A DNA stretch of 64,000 nucleotides from Candidatus Zhuqueibacterota bacterium (GTDB taxonomy: Bacteria; BS750m-G25): the NCBI GenBank assembly GCA_016783505.1, contig JADHWK010000006.1, positions 1 to 64,000 on the forward strand, in the 5' to 3' direction. Of this stretch, positions 48,591-58,700 are shown piece after piece. The notes below the pieces were generated by a model. It ran no database searches. It worked only from the letters and a program-made list of their open reading frames with translations, and was not told the DNA's origin. The position numbers and the translations under genes are program-made. Every line of letters starts with the position of its first letter. The first letter of the stretch is position 1.

Positions 48591-51500
48591 ATGTATTTAT
48601 CCAAGGTTGAATTGCGGGGTTTCAAATCGTTTGCCCAGAAGACGAAGATCACCTTCAGCGATGGTCTGACGGGCTTTGTGGGGCCAAACGGGTGTGGGAA
48701 GACCAACATTGTGGATGCCATCCGCTGGGTTTTGGGGGAGCAAAAGGCAGGACTTCTGCGAAGCAACCGGATGGAAAACGTCATCTTTGATGGTACCAGT
48801 ACCCGCAGACCCCTGGGGATGGCGGAGGTGTCCCTGACCATCGAAAACACCCGCAACATCCTGCCCATCGAATACGGTGAGGTGGAGATCATCCGCAGGC
48901 TGTTCCGTTCCGGGGAGAGCCAGTACCTGTTGAACCGTTCTCCCTGCCGCCTGAAGGACATCGTGGACCTGTTTATGGATACCGGTATGGGTTCTGATGC
49001 CTATTCTATCATCGAACTTAAGATGGTGGAAGACATCCTTAAACCCGAGGGGTCAGAAAGACGGCGACTGATTGAGGAGGCGGCCGGGGTGACCAAATAC
49101 AAAGAGCGACGCCGGGCCGCCCAGCGGAAGCTGATCACAACGGAACAGGACCTGGTGAGGGTGGGTGATATTATTTCTGAGGTAAAGAGGAATGTAATCT
49201 CCCTTAAGCGTCAGGCGGGCCGGGCGGAAAGGGTCCAGAAACTTAAGGAGGAACTAAAGGCCTCTGAGATCCGGCTGGCCCAGATTGAATTTGCCAGGCT
49301 AACCGGGGAGGGAGGGTGTCTGAAAGACCGGATAGTTAGGTTTCAAGATGAGGAGCTTTCCCTGGCGGCCCGAATATCCCGGGCCCAGGAGGGACTGGAG
49401 AAATGGAGGACTGATGGGTCGGCATTGGAAGCCCAAGGGGCCGATCACCAAGCCACCTGGGATCAGATCTCCAGACAGATCCATCATTTTCAAAATGAAA
49501 TGCTCATATCCCAGGAGAGGATACGCGCCCTTAAGGAAAATAGCCAGCGGCTAAGAGACGAGAGGGAAAGACTGAAGAAACGGGTTGAGGAGCAGGGCCG
49601 GAAAGTGACCGAGCTGGGGGAAAAGATCATCGGGCTGGACCGTGAATTGACCGATTTAGAGACACTGCGATCTCCCCGGCAGGATGGATTGATGCGCTTA
49701 GGTAGGGAGTTGGGGGATCTGCGGAACCAGGCTCAGGGGGCACGGGAAAGAAATTTAGATCTCCTGAGACAGGCTTTCCTGAAGGAGGGTGAGCGGGTTA
49801 AGCTCCAGTCCAGAGTTGAGAATATCGAACATCTGATCGCCAGGCTAAAGGCTGAGGGAAGCGATCTCGAAGGGGTAATTGCCGCCAAAGAAAATGAACT
49901 TGAGGGGTTGAGGCACACCTTGGTGGAGCTTCTGGGGAGGCAAGAAAGCTTGGCTGCTGAGATGAGGAAGGTCAGCGGGGATTTGAAAGTGGAGGAAGAA
50001 AAACAGATAGCTTTTGGGGAAAGACATCGTGCTCTTCAGCAGAAGGTGGGAATTGCCAGGGCGAAGATTGATTTTCTGAACCGCTTGGTTGGTGAGAAGG
50101 GGGACCCGTCGGGAGCGGCATTTTTGCTAAAGCGGAGACTTTCCGGCATCCAGGGGAGGGTGGGTGACCTGATCGAAGTCCCCCCCAACTACCGTCGGGC
50201 CGTAGAAGCGGCCCTGGGTCCGGCCGCCTGGTTCTTAGTGGTGAGGACCATCACCGACGCCCTCAAATGCATCGCCCTCCTAAAGAAGGAGCAAAAGCCC
50301 GGGGTCACCTTCATCGTTCTTGATAAATTTGCTACTTTCAAATGGAAAGCCCCGGGGGTGGTCTCCACCAAATCCCACTCCGGGGTTCACGGATGGGGAA
50401 AGGATCTGGTTAGCTGCCTTTCTCAATACCGGTCGGTGGTGGAGTTTCTGCTGGGGGACGTGCTGGTGGTGGCGGATCTTTCTATGGTGCACCAGTTCCA
50501 AAAGAGGAAGGGGGGGGATGGGGTGCGGTGGGTAACGATGGACGGCGAGGTTATCCAGGCTGCCGGGGGCATCATCGGCTGGGGGGGAGCTTCCCCGGCC
50601 ACCCTATGGGACCGCAAACAACAGTCCCAAGAGCTGGGACGGCAGATTCAGACGGATACGGCAGAACTGAACATATTGGAAGGGAAAATAGAAAAACATA
50701 AGGCTAAGCAGGAGGGTTTGCGCGCCCGTGAAAAAGAATTGAAGGATCAGCTTGAGGTTCTGGGTACCGATCGCTCCGATGCGGGGTTAAAACAGTCCAC
50801 CTACCGATTAGAAATGGACAGGGCCCGGGAGGCACTGAAGTCCAACCGGGAAGAGGGGCATAAGTTACACCAGGAATTGAAACAGGTTCGTTCGGAACTT
50901 TCCCGTACAGACGGGGAACTGGGGGAGATCAGACAGCAACGGGAGGACCTTGAAACCCGCAGTGCCGGGCTTTTTCTGATCCTGGAGGAGAAGGAGGCCG
51001 ACCAGAAAAGGGCCGCCTCTGACCTGCAGGAGTTGGATCTCCAATTGATCAGAAAGAAGGGCGAACGGGAGAACTTCATCGCTGAACAGGAACGGCGGAA
51101 CGAGATCGTCCGGGAGGCCGAGAGCATCCTTCTGGATGTGCGGGGCCGGGAAAAGGCATCGGCCTCGGAAGAAGAGACGTTGCTAAAGGATGTAACCGAG
51201 AGGGAACTAAAGCTGGCCGAGCTCTCACGAAAGCTGGGCCTGGTGGAGGAGAAGAAGGCCAGGGTGGCGGACCGGCTGGGGCGGATGAAAGACCGCATAG
51301 CAGAAAGAGAGAGGGGCATTGCCGCCCAGAAGGAGAAACGGACCGAGATCCGGGAGCGTATTCATGGGCTTGAGCTTGAGCTGTCCGGGATCAAGGGTAA
51401 AGCCGAAGCTTTGAGGGATCGAATACGGAGGGAGTTTCAGGTGGACCTGGAGACCCTTAAAGCCCCGGCTGAGGGGGAGGCACCGGATTCTGTCCCTGAG

Positions 51501-52133
51501 ATTACCCGGAAGATTGATCAACTGCGGCAGAGATTGGATCGGGCAGGGCCGGTCAATCTGTTAGCCCTGGAGGAGTATAAGAAGGCCAAAAAACGCCTGG
51601 ATTTTCTGATTCCCCAGCGGCAGGATCTGCTGGAAGCCAAGGCTACCCTGCGGGAGACCATTGTCCATTTAGACAAAACGGCCCGTAAGCGGTTCAAAGA
51701 TACCTTAGATAAGATCCATAAGAACTTTCAGGCCATTTTCGCTGATTTGTTTGACGGGGGGGAAGTGGAATTGCACCTGGGGGATGGAGACCCCTTAGAG
51801 GCGCAAATTGAGATCGCCGCCAGGCCCAAAGGCAAGCGCTTGAAGGCCCTTAATTTGCTCTCTGGTGGCGAGAAGGCCCTGACTGCCACCGCCCTGCTGT
51901 TTGCCATCTATATGGTTAAACCCAGCCCATTCTGCATATTAGACGAGGTGGATGCCCCCCTGGATGACGCCAACATTGACCGCTTTTTGGGCTTGTTGCG
52001 CCGCTTTTATCCCACCACTCAGTTTATCCTGGTGACCCACAACAAGAAGACCATGGAGGCCGCTGACAGCCTCTACGGGGTGACCATGGAGGAGGAGGGG
52101 GTGTCAAAGGTAGTGTCGGTGAAATTTGAATGA
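48591..52133 (+). CDS. smc: Chromosome segregation protein SMC
   Basis: 1180 residues, the usual length. The N-terminal head has VELRGFKSFA and Walker A GPNGCGKTNIVDAIRWVLGEQ; long coiled coils (about 160-500 and 680-1000) flank a hinge (about 515-670, GDLIEVPPNYRRAVEAALGPAAWFLVV); the C-terminal head has NLLSGGEKALTATALLFAIYM (about 1085), Walker B FCILDEVDAPLDDANIDRF and LVTHNKKTMEAAD. It organises and segregates the chromosome together with ParB-loaded complexes; parA/parB lie 33 kb upstream in this window. ScpA and ScpB are not seen here. The ATG is at 48591 (weak ribosome site). Confidence 0.97.
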   Translation: MYLSKVELRGFKSFAQKTKITFSDGLTGFVGPNGCGKTNIVDAIRWVLGEQKAGLLRSNRMENVIFDGTSTRRPLGMAEVSLTIENTRNILPIEYGEVEIIRRLFRSGESQYLLNRSPCRLKDIVDLFMDTGMGSDAYSIIELKMVEDILKPEGSERRRLIEEAAGVTKYKERRRAAQRKLITTEQDLVRVGDIISEVKRNVISLKRQAGRAERVQKLKEELKASEIRLAQIEFARLTGEGGCLKDRIVRFQDEELSLAARISRAQEGLEKWRTDGSALEAQGADHQATWDQISRQIHHFQNEMLISQERIRALKENSQRLRDERERLKKRVEEQGRKVTELGEKIIGLDRELTDLETLRSPRQDGLMRLGRELGDLRNQAQGARERNLDLLRQAFLKEGERVKLQSRVENIEHLIARLKAEGSDLEGVIAAKENELEGLRHTLVELLGRQESLAAEMRKVSGDLKVEEEKQIAFGERHRALQQKVGIARAKIDFLNRLVGEKGDPSGAAFLLKRRLSGIQGRVGDLIEVPPNYRRAVEAALGPAAWFLVVRTITDALKCIALLKKEQKPGVTFIVLDKFATFKWKAPGVVSTKSHSGVHGWGKDLVSCLSQYRSVVEFLLGDVLVVADLSMVHQFQKRKGGDGVRWVTMDGEVIQAAGGIIGWGGASPATLWDRKQQSQELGRQIQTDTAELNILEGKIEKHKAKQEGLRAREKELKDQLEVLGTDRSDAGLKQSTYRLEMDRAREALKSNREEGHKLHQELKQVRSELSRTDGELGEIRQQREDLETRSAGLFLILEEKEADQKRAASDLQELDLQLIRKKGERENFIAEQERRNEIVREAESILLDVRGREKASASEEETLLKDVTERELKLAELSRKLGLVEEKKARVADRLGRMKDRIAERERGIAAQKEKRTEIRERIHGLELELSGIKGKAEALRDRIRREFQVDLETLKAPAEGEAPDSVPEITRKIDQLRQRLDRAGPVNLLALEEYKKAKKRLDFLIPQRQDLLEAKATLRETIVHLDKTARKRFKDTLDKIHKNFQAIFADLFDGGEVELHLGDGDPLEAQIEIAARPKGKRLKALNLLSGGEKALTATALLFAIYMVKPSPFCILDEVDAPLDDANIDRFLGLLRRFYPTTQFILVTHNKKTMEAADSLYGVTMEEEGVSKVVSVKFE

Positions 52134-52540
52134 TTTTAAATCAGAAATGTTCAACCTAAATCCAAAAATTGTCTACGGTTTGTCCCCAGATCGTTCCGAT
52201 AGGGGATATTAAAAAACCACTGAATTGTTGATTGTTAATTGCTAATTGTTAAAACCCAGACTCCAGCATCAATCAGCAATCATTTCAGCGTAATTAAACG
52301 TCTCGGAAATTCCAAGAAAGAGCTTTAAAGCAGATCAGAATATCAGAAAATCAGTAGGAAGAAGACCAGATTATCAGGGTATCAGACTTTATCCTGATGT
52401 TCTGATCTACTGATATCCTTCCGACTGATATTCTGATCACCTGATACACTTATTTCCATTATTTCAGTTGCCCCGTAGAGGCTAAGTTCGTGTTTTGCTA
52501 ATCTGGGTTAAATGCCGTTTAAAATTTAGGGGGGAAAGTG
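52134..52540. repeat. Repeat-rich spacer: stuttering repeat copy 3 and ATCAGAATATCAG repeat
   Basis: 52218-52290 is copy 3 of the tgaattgttgattgttaatt repeat (ending catcaatcagcaatc). 52335-52450 is a different stutter: atcagaatatcagaaaatcag, then tgatgttctgatctactgata, then ccttccgactgatattctgat. No gene or terminator with confidence. Confidence 0.7.
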
Positions 52541-53938
52541 ATGAGATTATTATCAAAAATTTGGGGTGCGGTTTTTCCTTTATTGGTGTGTTTGTCCCCG
52601 GTCTCAGGGAGGCCCGCACTCGGGGATCACCGTTTCGAAGTGGATTATGCCCAGTTCCGGATGGGGGGGGAATATGTCTGCTTAGAGGTCTACTACTCTA
52701 TTTTTCGGGAAGGGCTGAAGTTTGTCCAGGATAAGGAGGGGAATTACCGGGCCAACTTTAACATCACCGCCCAGATATACCGGGGGGATTCCCTGCTGGT
52801 GGAGGAGAGCTGGGATAACGTAAATTACGCCAAAGACTTGGACGAGATCGGCCCCGGCCAGAGACTGCCCAATATCTCTAAATTTCGTATCAAAGCTGGC
52901 AATTACCGGTTAAGGGTGACTGTCACCGACCTCCATTCTGGGATAAGTGCCTCTCAGGAAGAAGGGGTGACCATCGTTCCCTTTGACCCGGATCATTTGG
53001 CCATCAGCGACCTCGAGCTTTCCACTACTATCCAGAAGGACACCTCCCAAAGCAAATTTTGCAAGAATAATTTCCGGGTCATTCCCAATCCGGGCCGGCT
53101 GTATGGAACCGATTTCACGCTGGTATATTATTATGCCGAGATATACAATCTGGACTACAAGGGGTCCGGGGATTCTTGTTTTTCGGTGACCTATCGGGTG
53201 TTGGACAGTAATCTGAAGGAGGTCAAAACCTACCCGGCGAAGGTGAGGAAAAAGGCGGGCTCCTCGGCGGTTGAAGTAGGGGCTTTGCCCATTGCTGTGT
53301 TGGCCTCGGGCAGCTTTTTTCTCGATATTGGGGTAACCGACATCAGCACTGGGGAGACGGCTTCAGTCCGAAAGAAATTCTTCGTTTACCGGCAGGCCGA
53401 TTTTGCCGGGGCCGGACTTAAGGAGGAAAATATCTATGCCCAGATGGGGGAGGACCAGATAGCCGAACAGTTTGATCGGATCAGATACATCATCGGCAGG
53501 GACGGAAAAAAGATGTTTGGGGATCTGCCCCTGAATGGAAAGAGACAATTTCTTTACCAGTTCTGGTGTTCCCGGGATCCGGATCCCACCACCCCCATCA
53601 ACGAGTACCAGGTCGAATTCCAACGTCGGTTCGACCAAGCCAACACCAAGTTTTCCGGCCTCAGGGAGGGGTGGCGCTCCGACCGGGGACGGGTGCTCAT
53701 CGTATACGGGAACCCCGACTTCATTGAACACCACACCGCCGAACCTGGGGTGAGGGATTATGAGATCTGGCAGTATGACTCCTTAGAGGGGGGGGTGGTC
53801 TTCGTTTTCGCCGATCGGTCGGGTTTTGGGGATTATGAGCTGATCCATTCCACCAAAAAGGATGAACTCCACAACTACAACTGGCCGAGTCTCATCCAGG
53901 TGGAGCGGTCCCCAATGGGCCCAGCCATTTCCAGATAA
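52541..53938 (+). CDS. GWxTD-domain exported protein
   Basis: 465 residues from ATG 52541 (GGGGGGAAAG upstream). A signal peptide (IWGAVFPLLVCLSPVSGRPALG) precedes a beta-rich region and a C-terminal GWxTD domain: KRQFLYQFWCSRDPDPTTPINEYQVEFQRRFDQANTKFS, then GWRSDRGRVLIVYGNPD, the signature for which the domain is named. GWxTD proteins are frequent in FCB bacteria and of unknown function. The gene order GWxTD then small secreted coil then TPR is a likely operon. Confidence 0.8.
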   Translation: MRLLSKIWGAVFPLLVCLSPVSGRPALGDHRFEVDYAQFRMGGEYVCLEVYYSIFREGLKFVQDKEGNYRANFNITAQIYRGDSLLVEESWDNVNYAKDLDEIGPGQRLPNISKFRIKAGNYRLRVTVTDLHSGISASQEEGVTIVPFDPDHLAISDLELSTTIQKDTSQSKFCKNNFRVIPNPGRLYGTDFTLVYYYAEIYNLDYKGSGDSCFSVTYRVLDSNLKEVKTYPAKVRKKAGSSAVEVGALPIAVLASGSFFLDIGVTDISTGETASVRKKFFVYRQADFAGAGLKEENIYAQMGEDQIAEQFDRIRYIIGRDGKKMFGDLPLNGKRQFLYQFWCSRDPDPTTPINEYQVEFQRRFDQANTKFSGLREGWRSDRGRVLIVYGNPDFIEHHTAEPGVRDYEIWQYDSLEGGVVFVFADRSGFGDYELIHSTKKDELHNYNWPSLIQVERSPMGPAISR

Positions 53939-53967
53939 AAGGCCTCAAAAATTTTTTGAAAAAATGC

Positions 53968-53996
53968 TTGCGAATTAAACTTTTATTTATTATATT
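53968..53996 (+). promoter_or_regulatory. Sigma-70 promoter of the coil/TPR unit
   Basis: TTGCGA (53968-53973), 17-bp spacer, TATATT (53991-53996), 69 bp before the ATG at 54065. Confidence 0.55.
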
Positions 53997-54064
53997 ACTT
54001 TTGAGAATCTAGAAAAACCATACATTTGTCTAAAAAGAAGTACAGTAAAAAAGGGAGGGGGATC

Positions 54065-54388
54065 ATGGGAAAAAGGTATTTTATCCCCATAATAGTTACC
54101 TTGCTGGTAACAGCCTTTTGGGCGGGGAACGTTTTCGGTCAAGAAGAGGCAGAACCCACCGTTGATGTGGAAAGCATGACTGAGGCAATTACAGATTCAA
54201 TAAGCGAGGTTTTTGCCGATTCCTTAATCTACTATCGGGAATTATTCAAGAGAAGTTATTCGGATTCCATGGCTCAGCTTGAAGGCCGCTTAAGGGCTTT
54301 TTACCTCGATTCATTGGATTTTTATCGTAAATCTTTGGACGAAGCCAGGATGACTATCCAAAAGGCTAAGGAAAGGGAAAATAGATGA
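54065..54388 (+). CDS. Secreted coiled-coil protein, probable 5' part of a split TPR gene
   Basis: 107 residues from ATG 54065 with GGAGGGGATC upstream. Signal peptide (YFIPIIVTLLVTAFWAGNVFGQ), then an acidic segment (EEAEPTVDVESMTEAITDSI) and an amphipathic coil (ELFKRSYSDSMAQLEGRLRAFYLDSLDFYRKSL). It ends KERENR. The next frame (54423) reads on naturally if one base is removed near 54371-54383, and the frame is open from 54354 (IDETLVNNYYNYINMLFDTEDE). So this and the next entry are probably one gene split by a frameshift. Confidence 0.65.
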   Translation: MGKRYFIPIIVTLLVTAFWAGNVFGQEEAEPTVDVESMTEAITDSISEVFADSLIYYRELFKRSYSDSMAQLEGRLRAFYLDSLDFYRKSLDEARMTIQKAKERENR

Positions 54389-54422
54389 AACCCTGGTTAA
54401 TAATTACTATAATTATATAAAT

Positions 54423-55601
54423 ATGTTATTTGACACTGAGGATGAAAAGGTCTATCCGGTCACTATAGGGGAGGCAAATCTCTTTTTGAATCTATTCCCG
54501 CAAACAAAGCCAGCCCCCGACATCTTATTCCGATTGGCTTCTTCCTATGAAGAACGGAAGGGGGGCGGGTTGCTTGGTGGGGGAAAAGAGGTGAAAAACG
54601 CGGTGGTTTTATATCTTAAATTCTTATACTTTTATCCCGGCTCAATACGGGAGAGGGATGCCCAGAATAGATTAAAGAAGCTGGTAATCGGAAAGAAGGA
54701 CTTTGAGAAGACCGAGCAGGATATATTGGCCCTTATACGGAAAGAACTATCAGAAAAGGATAAATATCTGCAATATGTTGATTATCTGGAGGACCTGGCG
54801 AGGCTAAACGATGATGATATTAAGGAACTGGCACTGACTGAGTGCAATAACTACCTGAATGCTTTCAAGGAGGCTGAGAAGGATGATCAGGTTATCGTAA
54901 TTATGGGGGACCTACTTTCGCAACTAAAGAGATATGAGCAGGCCGTATCAGCTTATCAAAAGATCGAATATTTATATCCTGAGAGTTATTATTATGCCCG
55001 TGCTCTGTATAATATTGGCAAACTTTATGCGTTCCAGTTGAAAAAGAGGGATGAGGCCTCAAATATCCTTCAGGAATTAGTTATTAAATACCCGAAAGAT
55101 ACATATTCTGGCTTCGCCCAATACCTTATAGCCGAGCTGGCTGAAAAAAAGAAGAAGGGGGAAAGGCAAGCGATAGCTGAATATCAAAAGATGGTTGAGA
55201 ATTACCCCCAGCATCTGAAAACCCCCGACGCTTTGCTGGCTATGGGAAGGATCTATTCGGTAAAGCTGAAGCAGTATCAGGAAGCCATAAAGTCCTATGA
55301 AAAAATCGCCTTCCAATATCCGCAGAGCGGGATGGGTGGTCAGGCATTGGCCCTGGCGGGGGAGGTTTATGAGAAGAAATTGAAGAGATATAACGAAGCC
55401 GCCGAGAAATATATTCAGATTGCCGACCTTTTTCCCCAGGACTCCCTGGTATTACCAAAACTAATGGAAGCAGCAGGGCTTTATGAAAGCAAAGTAAAGG
55501 AGAGAACCAAAGCGATTAATACCTATCAGAGGGTGATATCGAATTTTCCAGGGACTAAAGAGGCAGAAGGAGCGAGGAAAAAGATAGAAAAACTAAAATA
55601 A
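54423..55601 (+). CDS. Tetratricopeptide-repeat protein, probable 3' part of a split gene
   Basis: 392 residues of TPR-like helices: DILFRLASSYEERK, YEQAVSAYQKIEYLYPESYYYARALYNIGKLYA, RDEASNILQELVIKYPKDT, RQAIAEYQKMVENYPQHLKTPDALLAMGRIYS, YQEAIKSYEKIAFQYPQ, TKAINTYQRVISNFPGTKEAEGARKKIEKLK. No signal peptide of its own and no ribosome site at ATG 54423 (aattatataaat before it), which supports the view that it is fused to 54065-54388. TPRs bind other proteins; a periplasmic scaffold is likely. Confidence 0.75.
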   Translation: MLFDTEDEKVYPVTIGEANLFLNLFPQTKPAPDILFRLASSYEERKGGGLLGGGKEVKNAVVLYLKFLYFYPGSIRERDAQNRLKKLVIGKKDFEKTEQDILALIRKELSEKDKYLQYVDYLEDLARLNDDDIKELALTECNNYLNAFKEAEKDDQVIVIMGDLLSQLKRYEQAVSAYQKIEYLYPESYYYARALYNIGKLYAFQLKKRDEASNILQELVIKYPKDTYSGFAQYLIAELAEKKKKGERQAIAEYQKMVENYPQHLKTPDALLAMGRIYSVKLKQYQEAIKSYEKIAFQYPQSGMGGQALALAGEVYEKKLKRYNEAAEKYIQIADLFPQDSLVLPKLMEAAGLYESKVKERTKAINTYQRVISNFPGTKEAEGARKKIEKLK

Positions 55602-55655
55602 TAGCCGAAGGCCAAAGCAATTAAAACCGTAAGATCGAATCATTAACCCAGAGAA

Positions 55656-55680
55656 TTCCGTCTTTTTTGACGGATTTTCT
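55656..55680 (+). terminator. Terminator after the TPR gene
   Basis: CCGTC (55658-55662) and GACGG (55669-55673) stem with ATT flanks, followed by TTTTCTTTT. Confidence 0.7.
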
Positions 55681-55684
55681 TTTA

Positions 55685-55713
55685 TTGACATTATGGGCAA
55701 TAATTCTTAAATT
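55685..55713 (+). promoter_or_regulatory. Sigma-70 promoter of the C25 peptidase gene
   Basis: TTGACA (55685-55690), 17-bp spacer, TAAATT (55708-55713), 39 bp before the ATG at 55753, with GGAGAG just upstream of the start. Confidence 0.65.
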
Positions 55714-55752
55714 AAAAAATAAATTGATAACAAAATTCATTTGGAGAGATAA

Positions 55753-58700
55753 ATGAAAAGGGCGATATTATTTTTACAGATCCTTAGCTTTTCCTTCGTC
55801 CTTGGCTTGGCACTCTTAGTCCTTCGGGTCAATGCTGAATCCCGATGGGTCTCCCTGAACACCATCCCCGGTGACCGCACTGAAATTTCCGTTCTATCAT
55901 CGGATGACTTCCGTACGGTCATCCGAGTGACGGTGCCCGGGATGTCGGTTGCGGATTTTAGCAGGAACGGTGAGACCTTTCAGGTTCTAACGATTCCCGA
56001 TGCGGGGACCTCAACGGATGAGGGGAAACCCCAGCTTCCCTTAATCCGAAGGCTGGTGGCCGTACCCCCGGATAGGGGGATTCACCTGAAGATCCTGAAA
56101 GAAGAACATCACCTGCTTTCCGGGTATCGGGTGGTCCCCTATCAAAAACCGCCCCTGAGGGGGGAATCACAAGTGGAAGGCTGGGTTATTGACGAGACCT
56201 TTTATTCAAAAGATGATTACTTACCGGAAAGTCCGGTCAGACTGGAGGAGCCCGTCATTCTGCGTGATTTCCGGGCCGTGCCCTTAGTGATAGAGCCCGT
56301 AAGCTACAATCCGGTCAGGGGAGAGCTAATGGTCACCACCCAAATCGTGGTCGAGTTAAGCTACGCTGGCGCTGGGACGGGGAATGTGAAAACCCGGCCC
56401 TACGGCCCCCGGTCCCGGGCCTTTGACGGGATCTATCGGCGGACTTTATTAAATTATGACCAGGTCGCTTCCACCACCGAACTGGGGGATGAGGGGCGGA
56501 TGCTGATCATAACCCACGATAATTTTTACGATAATGTTATCCCCTTGGCCGAATGGAAACACCGCAAGGGTATCCCCACTACGGTGGTGGCCTTATCAGA
56601 GATCGGAGCCAACCCCTCCCCGGATGAGATCAAAGATTTCATCTCCGATGCCTACTTCAACTGGGGAGTTTCCCCTGAATATGTACTGTTCGTCGGGGAT
56701 GTTCAATATATCCCCTGGTGGGTGGGGGTGCACGGCTCCCGTACCGACCACCGCTACGCCACCTTGGAGGGCGACGACTTCCTGGCCGATGTCATCCTGG
56801 GCCGGTTTTCGGTGCAGACCCCAGCGGAGGCCGACACGGTGGTGCAGAAATCCATCGCCTACGAAAGGGATCCCTATTTAGATGAAACGAACTGGTATAC
56901 CAGCGCCATGGTCATCGCCTCAGCCGACAACCTTGATCCTGAAAACGGTCAATTGGCGGCCAACCTCTTTATAAATCATGGGTTTACCACCGTAGATGAG
57001 CTGCAGGAGATCCAAGGTACCGCAACCTTCTCCGCGGTGGAAAACGGGTTAAACCAGGGCCGGAGCTGGGTTTTCTATATCGGCCACGGATCACCCAATG
57101 GTTGGACCAGCGTCCATCCTAACTTCACTACCGGTGACATTGATTCGCTGACCCACGGGCACAAAATCCCGGCTATCATCTCCATCGCCTGTTCCAATGC
57201 CGATTTAGACCGGCCCGGGGATGTCTTCGGCGAGGTGTGGATGAAAGGCCGCGTTTCCGGGGGGGCGGCCAACTTCCTCGGGTTCACTGAACTGGTGTCA
57301 TTCTACACCTCCGATTCGCTGGGCCGGGGGGTCCTTTACGGCTATTTCGACGAGAACATCCATACCTTCGGGGGAGCCACCGACTACGGTAGGCTGTTCA
57401 TGTATCAATATTTCGGTAGTACAGGTCAGGAGACCATGGAGCAGTGCATCGTCCTGGGGGATCCAGAGCAGAACGTGTGGTCGGGGTTACCCGTTCTGCT
57501 TACCGTGATCCGACCGGAAATGGCTCGGATTGGCTGTTCTGAGTATGAAGTAGGCGTCTTTATAGAGGGCAACCCGGTTGAGGGGGCCCTTGTCTGTGTT
57601 TTGAATGATGAGCTGTATGCGTCAGGATACACGGAGGAGGACGGCGGGATCACCCTCATATTAGACCCGCCCCCCCAGACCCCGGGAGAAGACCTCTTTT
57701 TAACAGTCACTGCCCATAATGCCCTTCCTTACATAGACACTGTTCAGGTGGGTGGCTGGTATGGTGTTCTGACCGGGGCGGTCACCGACGCTGCCACCGG
57801 GGATTCCCTGGCCGAAGCCGTGGTTACTGTTGGGGAGATTGGGTTGGTAGACACCACCGGTGAGGACGGCCTTTTTCTGTTTGAGGAGGTTCCCGAATGG
57901 AACTATACGGTTACGGTGACCCGGGAGGGTTATCTGGATTGGTATCAGGAGGGGGTGGTGGTGGATTCCGGCCAGACCACGGTGCTTGATGCGGGACTGC
58001 TCCATCCCGAATTTGTGGTGGATGTGGATTCTTCGGGGATCCATATTACCCTGCTTCCTGGGGGGGAGACCAATGTAGTTTTCAATATTCTGAATCCGGG
58101 GAACGGCCCCTTAGAGTATGGAATCGGTCTGGAATATCCCGGTTGGACCGACTCTGTTAATCTTGATCAGCCCTTGTTTTCCTATGATCTGGGGATGCTA
58201 ACCGGGGACGAAAGGCTTTTGGGGGTGGAGTTTGATTCAAGTTTCTTCTACGTCTCCGGGGCCAACAATTCTGCTCAGCCCAATTACATCTATGTTTTTG
58301 ATCGGGATGGTAATTTGGTGAGGGCTTTTGAGCAGCCCGGCGGGTCTGCGGGATGGGGTTTCCGGGATTTGGCCTGGGATGGGCAGTTTTTATACGGGAG
58401 TTTCGGTCCCGAGATTACCGTCTTTGATCCGGTGGGCAATTATGTAGGTGGGATACCGGGTCCGATTCAGCCCAGCCGGGCTATTGCTTATGATCCGGGG
58501 ACGGATCATTTCTGGGTGGCCGGGGTGAACACGGGTCTTTATGAGATTGACCGGCAGGGGGATGTGATCAGTAGCTATCCTTGTAGCCTGCGGGTCTACG
58601 GGCTGGCCTGGCGGGGGGATGACTTAGAGGGGGCCAATCTTCACCTGTTCTCCCGGGAGGGGACCGATCAGGTCTCCACGGTGAGCAAGTTTAATCCTTC

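Noticed and set aside
54371-54383. Programmed frameshift at gggaaaa
   Set aside because: The heptamer is in the wrong codon phase for a -1 shift and the needed shift is +1; no stimulating stem is evident. A one-base lesion or error is simpler.
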